Positions 56,207 through 64,000 of a DNA stretch of 64,000 nucleotides are shown one piece after another. Position 1 is the stretch's first letter. Each line of letters starts with the position of its first letter. The notes beneath the pieces were generated by a model that saw nothing but the letters and a program-made list of their open reading frames with translations, did no database searches and was not told where the DNA came from. This DNA comes from Saprospiraceae bacterium (lineage in GTDB: Bacteria > Bacteroidota > Bacteroidia > Chitinophagales > Saprospiraceae). Made by a program: the position numbers and the translations under genes. The stretch is from assembly GCA_020627785.1 (NCBI GenBank), contig JAHDGF010000006.1:1-64000 (forward strand), read 5' to 3'.

Positions 56207-57661
56207 TTAATTCAAATGAAATTTAAGCCCGAGCCCTAGAGTATAAAAGTTAGTTTGCACAGCTAGCTTGCTTTCCTGAGTTTTTCTAAATCTTAAACCT
56301 ACCCTACTTGTCAGAGAAATATTTTCATTCAACTTATAATCCAGAAAAGTTCCTGCCATCCAATCAGGTCTCCGGGAAATAAACAGGTCTTTTCGCTGAT
56401 CTATTAAGATGCCATTATGAGATAGTACATCATTATTATTTACCTGCATCAAATGAAAGGCTGCGCCACCATAAAGACCTAAATCAAGGGATTTGAATGA
56501 ATGGGTATAATTGATGATTAAAGGTATTGAAACTGTGTGGGTCTCATTGTATTTTCGCAGCGTATGTTTATAGTAAAAAATCTGAGAGGAATCACCTGCA
56601 GCTCCGCTCACCAATAAAGATGGATTAATTCTGTTCGGATCATGTGGATATAGCAACCTACCATCAATGTCTCCAAAGTATTTTGAAGACCATTCCATTA
56701 CCCGATTACTTCGATGATAATTTACACCTGTCTCTAGACCTATTTTTCCAAACTGAATACCTACTAAAATTTCTGAACTAAAACTTTCTAAAGCAGATTC
56801 TGATTCTATCCGAGAAGCTAAAGAATCAGGATCGGCATCGATAAACTTATCTGTAAATAAACCAGCAGCCCCTAGAACTGTTAGATTAAATTTTGTTCTT
56901 GAATCTGCTTTCTCTTCAGGCTTCGACACATCTGCAAAGTTTACCATCTTCTTCTGAAATGATTCACTTTGAATGTTTTCTGAAGTAACTACCTCTTGCT
57001 CTAACACCTTCAACTTCTCCATTGCTTCTAATACACTAAAAGAAGTATTATCGTTTAATTTCTCTTCAATGACTACTGCTGTTTCATTTTCAGTAACTAA
57101 ATCAACTGGAGCGTTTTTCACAGAATTGCCAATATTAGTAATCGCGTTAACTTGCCCGTTTACTTTTCTATCTCTACTTTGTTGCAATTGATTAATGTCC
57201 TTCACATTAAAGCTATTCCCAAGAGCTTCTAAGTTATTCTGAGTATTACTTATTTCGACTTCTTTAGAAGCAGGCTTTAATTTTTGATTTAATTTATTTC
57301 TTTTTATTACATTATTAATGTTTGCTTCAGGGGTTTTATTTACACTTCCCACCATCTCTTCTTTCAGTTCTATTTCTTCAACTAAAGTAACTTCTTCATT
57401 TGCCGAAAGGCTTGATATTGCCTTCTGTCCATTTTCAACAATTTCAGATGTTGCTGTTTCGGTTATATTTTCTTCACCAAAAAATTGATAGGCAAACAAT
57501 GAAAGTACAAGAATGGACGGACCGACAAACCACCAAATGAATCCTCTCCGTTTCTTTTTTCCTTTCTGTAATTCAATAGCCTCCCAAATACTTGCAGGAT
57601 CTACTTTAGACTCGTGCTGCTCATAACTCTGGTTGAAAATATTTTTTACTTCCTTTTTCAT
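56207..57661 (-). CDS. Dual-membrane-spanning anti-sigma factor candidate with outer-membrane barrel
   Basis: 484 residues. Residues 1-40 are a short cytoplasmic segment (ASIWEAIELQKGKKKRR), followed by one membrane helix (41-60). Residues ~61-256 are a long low-complexity Glu/Asn/Lys/Val linker able to cross the periplasm. Residues ~257-484 form an outer-membrane beta-barrel (FNLTVLGAAGLFTDKF ... SLTSRVGLRFRKTQ ... FYTLGLGLKFHLN). There is no N-terminal signal peptide before the helix. The start overlaps the stop of an ECF sigma gene (4 bp). This layout matches the dual-membrane-spanning anti-sigma (Dma) factors described in Bacteroides. Confidence 0.8.
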   Translation of the reverse strand: MKKEVKNIFNQSYEQHESKVDPASIWEAIELQKGKKKRRGFIWWFVGPSILVLSLFAYQFFGEENITETATSEIVENGQKAISSLSANEEVTLVEEIELKEEMVGSVNKTPEANINNVIKRNKLNQKLKPASKEVEISNTQNNLEALGNSFNVKDINQLQQSRDRKVNGQVNAITNIGNSVKNAPVDLVTENETAVVIEEKLNDNTSFSVLEAMEKLKVLEQEVVTSENIQSESFQKKMVNFADVSKPEEKADSRTKFNLTVLGAAGLFTDKFIDADPDSLASRIESESALESFSSEILVGIQFGKIGLETGVNYHRSNRVMEWSSKYFGDIDGRLLYPHDPNRINPSLLVSGAAGDSSQIFYYKHTLRKYNETHTVSIPLIINYTHSFKSLDLGLYGGAAFHLMQVNNNDVLSHNGILIDQRKDLFISRRPDWMAGTFLDYKLNENISLTSRVGLRFRKTQESKLAVQTNFYTLGLGLKFHLN

Positions 57662-58203
57662 TTATAACTGATTTTGGAAAGCTTAGTAAATTTTGTTTGT
57701 AAACTTTGTTTAGCTCTAGTTAATTGAGATCGAGAACCGCTAACACTTATATATAATATTTCTGCAATTTCTTTATGACTATATCCTTCAATAACATAAA
57801 GAGCAAAAACCTGACGATACCCATCCGGCAGATCAAGAACAAGCTGCATTATTTCATTGTACGACAAGCTTGACAAAGCATCCGGCGATATTTCAACATC
57901 TACTAAATACTCGCCTACGGTCAATTCATTTTTTACTTGAAATTTTCGATTTCTACTAAAGGCCTTATTTCTTACAATGCGTCGCATCCATGCAAGAAGT
58001 TCTGCTTCTTGATTGCCTTTAAAAGAGTCAAACTTTTGAAAGATAATAATTAGAGCGTCTTGTAAGATGTCTTCAGCTTCTCGGGTCTGGTTACAGTAAA
58101 CCCTAGCTGTAGTCAACAACTTAGAAGAGTAAGAGAAGACCAACTCTTTAAAAGCTTGATCTTCTCCTTTCTTTAATCTTTTTATTAATCTTCCAATATC
58201 CAT
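57658..58203 (-). CDS. ECF-type sigma-70 factor, partner of the dual-membrane anti-sigma
   Basis: 181 residues. Region 2 (~10-85: DQAFKELVFSYSSKLLTTARVYC, EAEDILQDALIIIFQKF). Region 4 (~120-175: LPDGYRQVFALYVIEGYSHKEIAEILYISVSGSRSQLTRAKQSL). It lies between a lipoprotein gene 11 bp upstream and the anti-sigma candidate (4-bp overlap). Probably freed when the outer-membrane barrel senses envelope change. Confidence 0.92.
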   Translation of the reverse strand: MDIGRLIKRLKKGEDQAFKELVFSYSSKLLTTARVYCNQTREAEDILQDALIIIFQKFDSFKGNQEAELLAWMRRIVRNKAFSRNRKFQVKNELTVGEYLVDVEISPDALSSLSYNEIMQLVLDLPDGYRQVFALYVIEGYSHKEIAEILYISVSGSRSQLTRAKQSLQTKFTKLSKISYK

Positions 58204-58214
58204 TAAGATATTTA

Positions 58215-59990
58215 TTACCTAGGTATGGTTAGAAATACATTGACCTCTCCAACATCTCCAGGAAATAAGTTCATGTCAGTCACTTGTACATCAGTGGTAC
58301 TAAAATTAAATCGAACATAATTATTTCCTCCTTGATTAATTTCTTCATAGGTCGTTGTTCCACTTATTTCAAAACCTTGACTTTGAAACTGTCCATTGAG
58401 TTGAGCGGTATCTTCACCTACGGTATAAGAATAGACGCCCTCGTATTGAAATAATGGATTATTTGGATCAAATATTAACCAGTCAACTACTTTGAAGGTC
58501 AGATTGATATCTGTTCCGCTTGTAGTGATAAAAGTATCTACCTCAACAGAATATCCAACCAAGGTAGAATCTTGAGTTCCTTCACCCCAGTTTTGGTTGT
58601 CATATTCAATAATGTAACTTTCTTCTATCAAGTCTTCGCAAGCTACTAAAGTCCCAATAAATTGTGAGCCTGAAAAGTTTATGTTTGCCACTGGAGAAAT
58701 TAATGAGTTGGTCAAATCTAAACCATAGACATCTGCTGCACCTGTTAAACAAGGAGGAGTCACGAAATCGAAGCTTCCATCATCTTCACAAACCACCAAC
58801 ATACTTGTAGCTCCAAAGTCAAAAACTACCGCTGATTCATTTATCGTTTGCCCAGTACAATTGGTTACATTCCCAGTTAAGTGTACTGTTTCTAAAGCCG
58901 TAATGATGTCTATATCTCCCAAATCTGTATCTTGATCAAAAGGACCAACTTCTTGTTCGTACAAGATACCTCCACATGGATCAAGAACCCTTAATATCAT
59001 CACATTACCAGCTGGAACTTGACCACCAAATATCCCACGTGAGCTAGTATATCCACATCCAGTAAACCCTGTGGTTACATCCACGACTTGTACCTTAAAT
59101 CCTTCAGCCAATGATCCGTTAAGTGACAATGTTCCATTTATATTTACCACAGGAAGTGGGAAATCACAATTCCAAAAACTAAAATGAGAAACCTCACCGA
59201 CATAGACGCCATTCTCTAGATTGGCTTCTCCTTCTTCTAACCAAATACCTCTCTGCTCGTTAAAATGCCAAAGAGGAATGGTGCTTGGGGCCACTGAAAT
59301 TAATTCGTCTGGCACTGTCATACTTATCAATGCTGTTTCACCTTCTGGTAAATTTACTTTTTCACCATTATCATTTTCCAATTCTACAGCCAACATACCA
59401 AAAGTTGCTAAGCCATTTAGTTCTCCTTCTGAATCTGCACCAACTAAATCACCTGGCATTTCTTCAAAAGTTTCTGAGACTGTAGGGTCAAGATACTTTG
59501 CATAAACTTTGACATTACCTGAATAGTTCGATCCATCAGGTCTTGTATATGGTCCTGAGGGTAAGGAAATACTTGTGGTAGAAACTTCAATTTCTCCACC
59601 TGAATCTGCAGAATAATTTCCTACTTCAACTTTTTCTATCATCCGGATACGAATGTTATTCGTGGCATCAGCAATGGCATTAAATCTTCGAGAGCCAGGA
59701 AAGTAGCCTGACTTTTCCACGGTTAAATAAGTGCCATCCGCGTATAATTCTTGATTGACTAGCGTAAAGGCTCCAAACCGATTTGTTATTCGTGTTTGGT
59801 CACCAAAAGTTACTACCGCATTTTCAACAGGTTCTCCCTGCTCATCTACGATCAAACCTGCCACACTTCCTTCAACCTTCACCATTGGGTCACTAGTCTC
59901 TACTTCAGTTTGTTCATTTATATCCAGCTCTTCTCTTTGGCACGAAAACATCAGGAAGCTTAGAGCGATTATTAAATATGTATATTTCAT
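58215..59990 (-). CDS. Large lipoprotein with carboxypeptidase-regulatory-like domain
   Basis: 591 residues. Lipobox MFSC, lipid at Cys17. CarboxypepD_reg domain ~40-115 (VAGLIVDEQGEPVENAVVTFGDQTRITNRFG). A beta-rich domain follows with PLWHFNEQRGIWLEEGEANLENGVYVGEVSHFSFWNCD near residues 245-280, then further Ig-like segments. First gene of the lipoprotein / sigma / anti-sigma operon; it may be a sensor partner or the main target of the sigma factor. Confidence 0.8.
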   Translation of the reverse strand: MKYTYLIIALSFLMFSCQREELDINEQTEVETSDPMVKVEGSVAGLIVDEQGEPVENAVVTFGDQTRITNRFGAFTLVNQELYADGTYLTVEKSGYFPGSRRFNAIADATNNIRIRMIEKVEVGNYSADSGGEIEVSTTSISLPSGPYTRPDGSNYSGNVKVYAKYLDPTVSETFEEMPGDLVGADSEGELNGLATFGMLAVELENDNGEKVNLPEGETALISMTVPDELISVAPSTIPLWHFNEQRGIWLEEGEANLENGVYVGEVSHFSFWNCDFPLPVVNINGTLSLNGSLAEGFKVQVVDVTTGFTGCGYTSSRGIFGGQVPAGNVMILRVLDPCGGILYEQEVGPFDQDTDLGDIDIITALETVHLTGNVTNCTGQTINESAVVFDFGATSMLVVCEDDGSFDFVTPPCLTGAADVYGLDLTNSLISPVANINFSGSQFIGTLVACEDLIEESYIIEYDNQNWGEGTQDSTLVGYSVEVDTFITTSGTDINLTFKVVDWLIFDPNNPLFQYEGVYSYTVGEDTAQLNGQFQSQGFEISGTTTYEEINQGGNNYVRFNFSTTDVQVTDMNLFPGDVGEVNVFLTIPR

Positions 59991-60211
59991 TGTTTTTGTT
60001 TTTTCTATAAGAAGTTAATTCAGTAGCTACACTTATCATATTTCATGAATGACAAAAACGCTGTACTCCTTTCCATAAAATTTTCAATTTTTCTTTAGAA
60101 GGCCTAGAATAAGACACCTTCCGTGAAAATTCCCTATTTTAAATCATTACAAGACTAGTAATACCAACTAAAGTAAGGCTTTATCCGATGGACTGATCAG
60201 AAACAAGACAG

Positions 60212-61036
60212 ATGAGAAATTTAATCTTTTTAATATTCACGGTATTTTTACCATTCATTTCGCTTTCGCAAATTCCTAATGGTGGATTTGAAGAATGGGA
60301 GGTTGTTGACAACAAGGAAAAACCAGTATTCTGGGAAACCAATCAAGACACCATTCATCGCCGAATATCCAAAGATTCCATAAGCATTGAAGGAGATTAT
60401 TCTATTCGGTTTGAATCAGATGCTACCACAGGGTGGTCGGAGTGCACCAGTAAGATAGCCATTGCCACTGGTTTCAATGAGCCACTGAAAGATGAAATCA
60501 TCCTTTCCTTTTACTTAAAACTAGAACCCCTCAACCCAAATGATGCTACTTATTTCAATATTTTTCTCCGACCTTCCTTTGAAGGTACTTTCCTTAATTC
60601 ATTTGTCTGGCAGACGGACTTAACGTATGATGAATTCACCTTGATAGAGATTCCCCTAGGTTATTCAGCCATTGATTCTGTCTACATTGAAATAGGAGCA
60701 GGTGCGCTGAATGGTGCAGACGATGGTTGCTACAATCAAAATATATGTTGGCTAGATAGATTAGATCTCAAAGAGAGAACGACCAATGTGGAAGAAAATG
60801 AAACACCTAATCAGATAAGTGTTTACCCAAATCCATCTACTGGCAAGATCAATCTCAAGGGATCGATTTCAAACTTTGAAGAATATGCCATATATGACCT
60901 TCAGGGAACGCTTATTACTAAGAGCAAAATTAAAGACACAACTATAGACATAGAATCGAAAGGCATTTTCCTCTTGGAGTTAAGGTCTAGTAATCCTCAA
61001 ATAGAAAAATATAGTCAACTTGTAGTGATACAATAA
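60212..61036 (+). CDS. T9SS type A secreted protein with carbohydrate-binding-like domain
   Basis: 274 residues. Signal peptide ends ISLS (~20). NGGFEEWEVVDNKEKPVFWETN opens a jelly-roll domain (~22-195) similar to carbohydrate-binding modules. The C-terminus (ISVYPNPSTGKINLKG ... SKGIFLLELRSS) is a T9SS type A signal. No catalytic domain, so a binding or structural surface protein. Single gene. Confidence 0.85.
   Translation: MRNLIFLIFTVFLPFISLSQIPNGGFEEWEVVDNKEKPVFWETNQDTIHRRISKDSISIEGDYSIRFESDATTGWSECTSKIAIATGFNEPLKDEIILSFYLKLEPLNPNDATYFNIFLRPSFEGTFLNSFVWQTDLTYDEFTLIEIPLGYSAIDSVYIEIGAGALNGADDGCYNQNICWLDRLDLKERTTNVEENETPNQISVYPNPSTGKINLKGSISNFEEYAIYDLQGTLITKSKIKDTTIDIESKGIFLLELRSSNPQIEKYSQLVVIQ
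60262..60273 (-). repeat. ATTTGCGNAAGC copy 10 (N = A)
   Basis: In the signal-peptide end of the T9SS protein, on the non-coding strand (coding reads L-S-Q-I). Confidence 0.85.
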
Positions 61037-61116
61037 ATACGAATCTAGTATTCTATTTCCCTTCTTGAAATTATTGGTTAATTTATCAAGTTTCAGAATC
61101 GAACAAACATAGTTCT

Positions 61117-61746
61117 ATGGTTGACCAATATTTCAAAGAGTTAATCCATTGGAAATTAGAATTGAAAAAATTAAGGGAGCTGCTCCTCGAAACAGAATTA
61201 AAAGAAGAGCTAAAATGGAAAACTCCTTGCTATACCTACGAGGGTAAAAATGTAATTATCGTCGCAAGTCTCAAAAATTATTGTGGCTTAAGTTTCTTTA
61301 AAGGAGCATTGTTAAAAGACAAACAAAATTTACTAGAAAAGCCAGGGAAAAATAGTCAAGCGGTAAGGATGTTCCAATTTCAAGGAATAAAAGAAATTAA
61401 AGCTGTAGAATCTTCCATTAAAGAGTATATCCAAGAGGCCATCGAAATTGAAAAGGCCGGGCTTACTGTTGTTAAGCCCAAAAACCTTGATAATGATTAT
61501 TGCCCAGAATTGGCAGAAACATTGATGAATGATGTGGCCTTTAGAAAGTCCTTTGAAGCCTTAACCCCAGGTAGACGCAGAGGCTATAACATATTCATTT
61601 CTGGCTCAAAAAAGAGCAGTACACGCTTGGCTAGAATAGAAAAAAATAGGCAAAGAATAATGGATGGATATGGAATCCATGATTGTACTTGTGGCCTATC
61701 AAAGAGGCTCCCGAATTGTGATGGATCACACAAGCAACTAGCCTAA
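61117..61746 (+). CDS. DUF1801/YdeI-type protein fused to a CDGSH iron-sulfur motif
   Basis: 209 residues. The N-terminal ~115 residues are DUF1801-like (ELKWKTPCYTYEGKNVIIVASLKNYCGLSFFKG). Residues ~120-185 are YdeI/OmpD-associated-like (FRKSFEALTPGRRRGYNIFISGSKKSSTRLARIEKNRQRI, read as two parts). The end CTCGLSKRLPNCDGSH is a complete CDGSH pattern (C-x-C-x2-S-x3-P-x-C-D-G-S-H), which binds a [2Fe-2S] cluster through three Cys and one His. Cytoplasmic. Function unknown; a redox or cluster-transfer role is inferred from the motif. Confidence 0.82.
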   Translation: MVDQYFKELIHWKLELKKLRELLLETELKEELKWKTPCYTYEGKNVIIVASLKNYCGLSFFKGALLKDKQNLLEKPGKNSQAVRMFQFQGIKEIKAVESSIKEYIQEAIEIEKAGLTVVKPKNLDNDYCPELAETLMNDVAFRKSFEALTPGRRRGYNIFISGSKKSSTRLARIEKNRQRIMDGYGIHDCTCGLSKRLPNCDGSHKQLA

Positions 61747-61765
61747 ACCTAAAAACAAAGAAAGG

Positions 61766-61799
61766 AAAAGGCTTCCCGTAAGAACAGGAAGCCTTTTTT
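61766..61799. terminator. Bidirectional terminator after the CDGSH gene
   Basis: Perfect 11-bp stem (61766-61776 / 61787-61797), 10-base loop, six T to 61799. The complementary strand also gives a T-rich tail. Confidence 0.85.
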
Positions 61800-61829
61800 A
61801 TTCTTCTAGATAGTTTTTGGAAGGAGTTC

Positions 61830-61901
61830 TTAGTTAGTCTTAGAAGCAGGTCTTGCTGGTGCACTAACTAAAAAGGTTCTTTTAAATTTTCTTTTGAACA
61901 T
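61830..61901 (-). CDS. Possible 23-residue basic protein
   Basis: An ATG at 61901 opens a 23-codon frame, MFKRKFKRTFLVSAPARPAS then KTN, strongly basic like small ribosomal or RNA-binding proteins. A promoter-like element lies ~42 bp upstream (61943-61970), and the terminator at 61766-61799 follows ~30 bp after the stop. Too short to be sure; no family recognised. Confidence 0.4.
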   Translation of the reverse strand: MFKRKFKRTFLVSAPARPASKTN

Positions 61902-61942
61902 GGGCTAATTATTTAATGTTTATCTAATATTGTTTGTGAACG

Positions 61943-61970
61943 CAAAGTTGCATCGAATTAAATTACCAAA
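61943..61970 (-). promoter_or_regulatory. Bacteroidota-type promoter on the minus strand
   Basis: Read on the minus strand: TTTG (61967-61970), a 16-bp spacer, then CAACTTTG (61943-61950), close to TTTG / TAnnTTTG with C for T at the first -7 base. It points at the 23-codon basic frame. Confidence 0.45.
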
Positions 61971-62305
61971 CAATAGTTTGCATTATTTCTATTCACAAAT
62001 TTTAAATTCTTAAGAATAAATAATTATTATTATTGGCAAAATTATATATTGTTATTTTATTTTATGCACTAAGTATGTTCTGCACTTGAAAGAGAGCTAA
62101 ATCAAGGAAATGGCAAAAGGCTTATTTAGGAACATATTAAATATTATTTATATATGAATTTAGTAAGAAACTTTAACACTTGCGCCTAAGAAATAGACCA
62201 CCGAAGCAGTGAGCTTTTAAAAAATGAAGGCTCATATATTCTAAACTAGACTCTTGAATTGTTCTTTTTTAGCTAGATTTGTGAAAACGTTCTTTTAAAT
62301 ATTTA
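61971..62305. other. AT-rich intergenic region ahead of the SAM riboswitch
   Basis: No supported gene. It should hold the promoter of the metZ-metX unit, but no clear -33/-7 pair was seen. Confidence 0.4.
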
Positions 62306-62405
62306 CTTATCAAGAAAGGTGGAGGGAAACGGCCCTTTGAAACCTTAGCAACCGGCTTTAAACAGCAGCGGTGCTAATTCCTAGCTCACAAAGAGCAAAG
62401 ATGAG
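62306..62405 (+). promoter_or_regulatory. SAM-I (S-box) riboswitch
   Basis: Conserved S-box core is plain: CTTATCAAGAAAGGTGGAGG, GGCCCTTTGAAACC, TAGCAACC and GGTGCTAATTCC in order. Helix P1 pairs CTTATC (62306-62311) with GATGAG (62400-62405). It binds S-adenosylmethionine and should lower expression of the methionine genes that follow. A hairpin with perfect 10-bp arms (62433-62442 / 62454-62463) sits just before the metZ ATG and has no U-tract, so control is probably at translation. Confidence 0.93.
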
Positions 62406-62468
62406 ACCCAGCAATAATAATTGCCCTTCCCCATCCATTTTTGATAAAAAATTAAAAATGGATACCAC

Positions 62469-63644
62469 ATGTCAAGTCATAAGTTTGAAACACTCGCCAT
62501 CAGAACACAGAGTGAACAGAGTCAGAATCGAGAGCATTCTACGCCTTTATATCTTACTTCTAGTTTCACCTTTGAATCTGCGGAGCAAGGCGCCAATATA
62601 TTTTTAGGAAAAGAGAAGGGAAACCTATACTCTAGATTTTCAAATCCGAATACAACAGAGTTTATAGATAAGCTATGTCTTTTAGAAAATTGTGCGGCAG
62701 GAATAGCTACAGCTTCGGGAATGGCAGCGGTTTACACCAGCTTTGTAGCGTTGATTGAGCAAGGCGATCACATCGTGGCCTCCAAAGATATTTTTGGAAA
62801 TGCGAGTTATATTTTATCTCAACTGCTGCCCAAAATGGGTGTTCACTGCACCTTTGTGGATGTCGATGACCACATTGCATGGCAAGAGGCCATCCAAGAG
62901 AACACGAAACTCATTTATCTTGAGACGCCTTCCAACCCTACTTTAAAAATCGCAGACCTAGACTTTATCAATCAACTGTCTAAAACCAATGACCTAGTCT
63001 TCATTGTCGACAACTGCTTTGCTTCCCCCTACCTTCAGCAACCTGCAAATTTTGGGGCAGATCTAGTGATTCATTCCGCCACAAAATACATCGATGGTCA
63101 AGGTCGTGTGCTCGGCGGAGCGATCCTTGGCAATGAAACACTTATACAGAAGTGCTATGATTTTATCAGACGAACAGGTGCTAGCCTATCGCCATTTAAT
63201 GCTTGGGTACTTTCTAAAAGTTTAGAAACCTTAGGGGTTAGGATGGATAGACATTGTGCCAATGCGCTAGCACTAGCACAATGGTTGGAAGCAGACTCGA
63301 GGGTCAATAAAGTAAGTTACCCGTTCTTAGAATCCCATGCCCAATTCCATCTAGCTAAAAAACAAATGAAACTCGGTGGCGGTTTGGTTGGATTTGAAAT
63401 CGCCGGCGGAGTTGAAGCAGGAAAGAAATTTCTCAATAGTCTGAAGATCTTTAGCCTTACGGCAAATTTAGGCGACTGCCGCTCTATTGCCACTCATCCA
63501 GCTTCAACCACACATTCTAAATTAAACCCAGAAGAACAATTGGACATGGGAATTACACCAGGATATTTACGACTCTCTGTTGGTCTAGAACACCAAGATG
63601 ATCTTATCGAAGATCTTGATCACGCTTTACAATCAATTTCATAA
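62469..63644 (+). CDS. metZ: O-succinyl/O-acetylhomoserine sulfhydrylase (trans-sulfuration PLP enzyme)
   Basis: 391 residues, full Cys/Met-metabolism PLP fold. YSRFSNPN near the N-terminus, ATASGMAA phosphate-binding loop, VDNCFASPYLQQP, PLP lysine in SATKYIDGQGRVLGG (typical of MetZ), and the C-terminal THPASTTHS and RLSVGLEH. With an activated homoserine it makes homocysteine (MetZ) or cystathionine (MetB-like); the lysine context favours MetZ. Under SAM-I control and followed 1 bp later by metX. Confidence 0.92.
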   Translation: MSSHKFETLAIRTQSEQSQNREHSTPLYLTSSFTFESAEQGANIFLGKEKGNLYSRFSNPNTTEFIDKLCLLENCAAGIATASGMAAVYTSFVALIEQGDHIVASKDIFGNASYILSQLLPKMGVHCTFVDVDDHIAWQEAIQENTKLIYLETPSNPTLKIADLDFINQLSKTNDLVFIVDNCFASPYLQQPANFGADLVIHSATKYIDGQGRVLGGAILGNETLIQKCYDFIRRTGASLSPFNAWVLSKSLETLGVRMDRHCANALALAQWLEADSRVNKVSYPFLESHAQFHLAKKQMKLGGGLVGFEIAGGVEAGKKFLNSLKIFSLTANLGDCRSIATHPASTTHSKLNPEEQLDMGITPGYLRLSVGLEHQDDLIEDLDHALQSIS

Positions 63645-63645
63645 A

Positions 63646-64000
63646 ATGGTACAAAAGTATAAACACAGCGAGCCCTTGGTTTTTGAATCAAATGAAACCA
63701 TTGAAAATATTGAAATTGCCTATCACACTTTTGGCCAACTAAATAAGGCCAAGGATAATGTGATATGGGTCTGTCATGCAATTTCTGCCAATTCAGATGT
63801 CATGAGTTGGTGGCCTGGATTATTTGGAGAAAAGGACTTCTATAATCCTACCGACTACTTCATTGTCTGTGCCAACGCCATTGGTTCACCTTTCGGCACA
63901 ACCATGCCCGAAAATTTAGATTTTCCAAGCTTTACAATCAGAGATGTTGCCAAAGCACATCTGCTACTAGCAGAACATTTAAAGATCAATAACATACATA
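63646..64000 (+). CDS. metX: Homoserine O-acetyltransferase, N-terminal part (3' end outside window)
   Basis: 118 residues are visible from the ATG at 63646. IEIAYHTFGQLNKAKDNVIWVCHAISANSDVMSWWPG and FYNPTDYFIVCANAIGSPFGTTMP match the start of the MetX alpha/beta-hydrolase family. The nucleophile Ser and the His/Asp of the triad lie beyond the window end. It acetylates homoserine to supply the adjacent sulfhydrylase, so the two genes form a short methionine operon behind the riboswitch. Confidence 0.93.
   Translation, partial: MVQKYKHSEPLVFESNETIENIEIAYHTFGQLNKAKDNVIWVCHAISANSDVMSWWPGLFGEKDFYNPTDYFIVCANAIGSPFGTTMPENLDFPSFTIRDVAKAHLLLAEHLKINNIH

Noticed and set aside
1-64000. tRNA, rRNA, insertion sequences, prophage or CRISPR arrays
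   Set aside because: None was seen on reading both strands: no transposase or integrase motifs, no regularly spaced repeats, no cloverleaf with a CCA end.

Overview
The window reads as chromosomal DNA of an AT-rich (high-30s % GC by eye) gliding or secreting Bacteroidota, most like the Saprospiria (Lewinella/Haliscomenobacter type). The evidence is several Type IX secretion (T9SS) cargo proteins with type A and type B C-terminal sorting domains, a TonB-dependent receptor with a carboxypeptidase-like N-terminal domain, an Omp28-type lipoprotein next to a DUF6029-like protein, many lipoproteins, FtsX/MacB-type efflux parts with an NtrC-type regulator, and TAnnTTTG-type promoters. No rRNA, tRNA, phage, IS element or CRISPR array was seen.

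Layout. 1-1043: the 3' end of a T9SS type B cargo gene and its terminator. 1130-9848: a seven-gene operon (membrane fusion protein, TolC-like protein, ABC ATPase, two FtsX permeases, sigma-54 response regulator, histidine kinase) behind a sigma-54-like promoter with tandem TGTTC/GAACA half-sites. 10035-16263: an LpxR-like outer-membrane protein, a TlpA thioredoxin, then a DUF6029-like / Omp28 / T9SS-amidase operon and a small secreted protein. 16394-22750: two small envelope proteins and a five-gene SDR / bestrophin / membrane protein / esterase / AraC operon, with a decayed gene upstream. 23124-28156: a 1320-residue T9SS surface protein and an NTF2-like secreted protein.

28370-37901 is the most system-like accessory region: an ECF sigma factor with a one-TM TPR protein (probable anti-sigma), a divergent beta-helix lipoprotein whose leader carries an intrinsic terminator, and a secreted, C-terminally anchored TPR-CHAT (caspase-like) protease lying between two paralogous PKD lipoproteins. 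A 53-codon double-glycine leader peptide gene follows at 38399-38560. 38760-46763 is housekeeping: pheT, rny and a fused B12-dependent icmF-type mutase. 46984-47756 is a PIN-domain toxin-antitoxin module with an operator palindrome, bracketed by two near-identical terminators. 47789-52596 holds mixed accessory genes (Cys-rich secreted protein, hydrolase, dodecin, LOG-family hydrolase, intradiol dioxygenase). 52662-59990 holds a TonB receptor, a LytTR regulator, and a lipoprotein / ECF sigma / anti-sigma operon in which the anti-sigma candidate has one inner-membrane helix, a long linker and an outer-membrane beta-barrel. 60212-64000 ends with a T9SS protein, a DUF1801/YdeI-CDGSH fusion, and a SAM-I riboswitch in front of metZ and the start of metX.

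A 12-mer, ATTTGCGNAAGC, occurs ten times on both strands, in different reading frames and between genes, where far less than one copy would be expected by chance. Family names come from recognition of the translated sequences, not from database searches.
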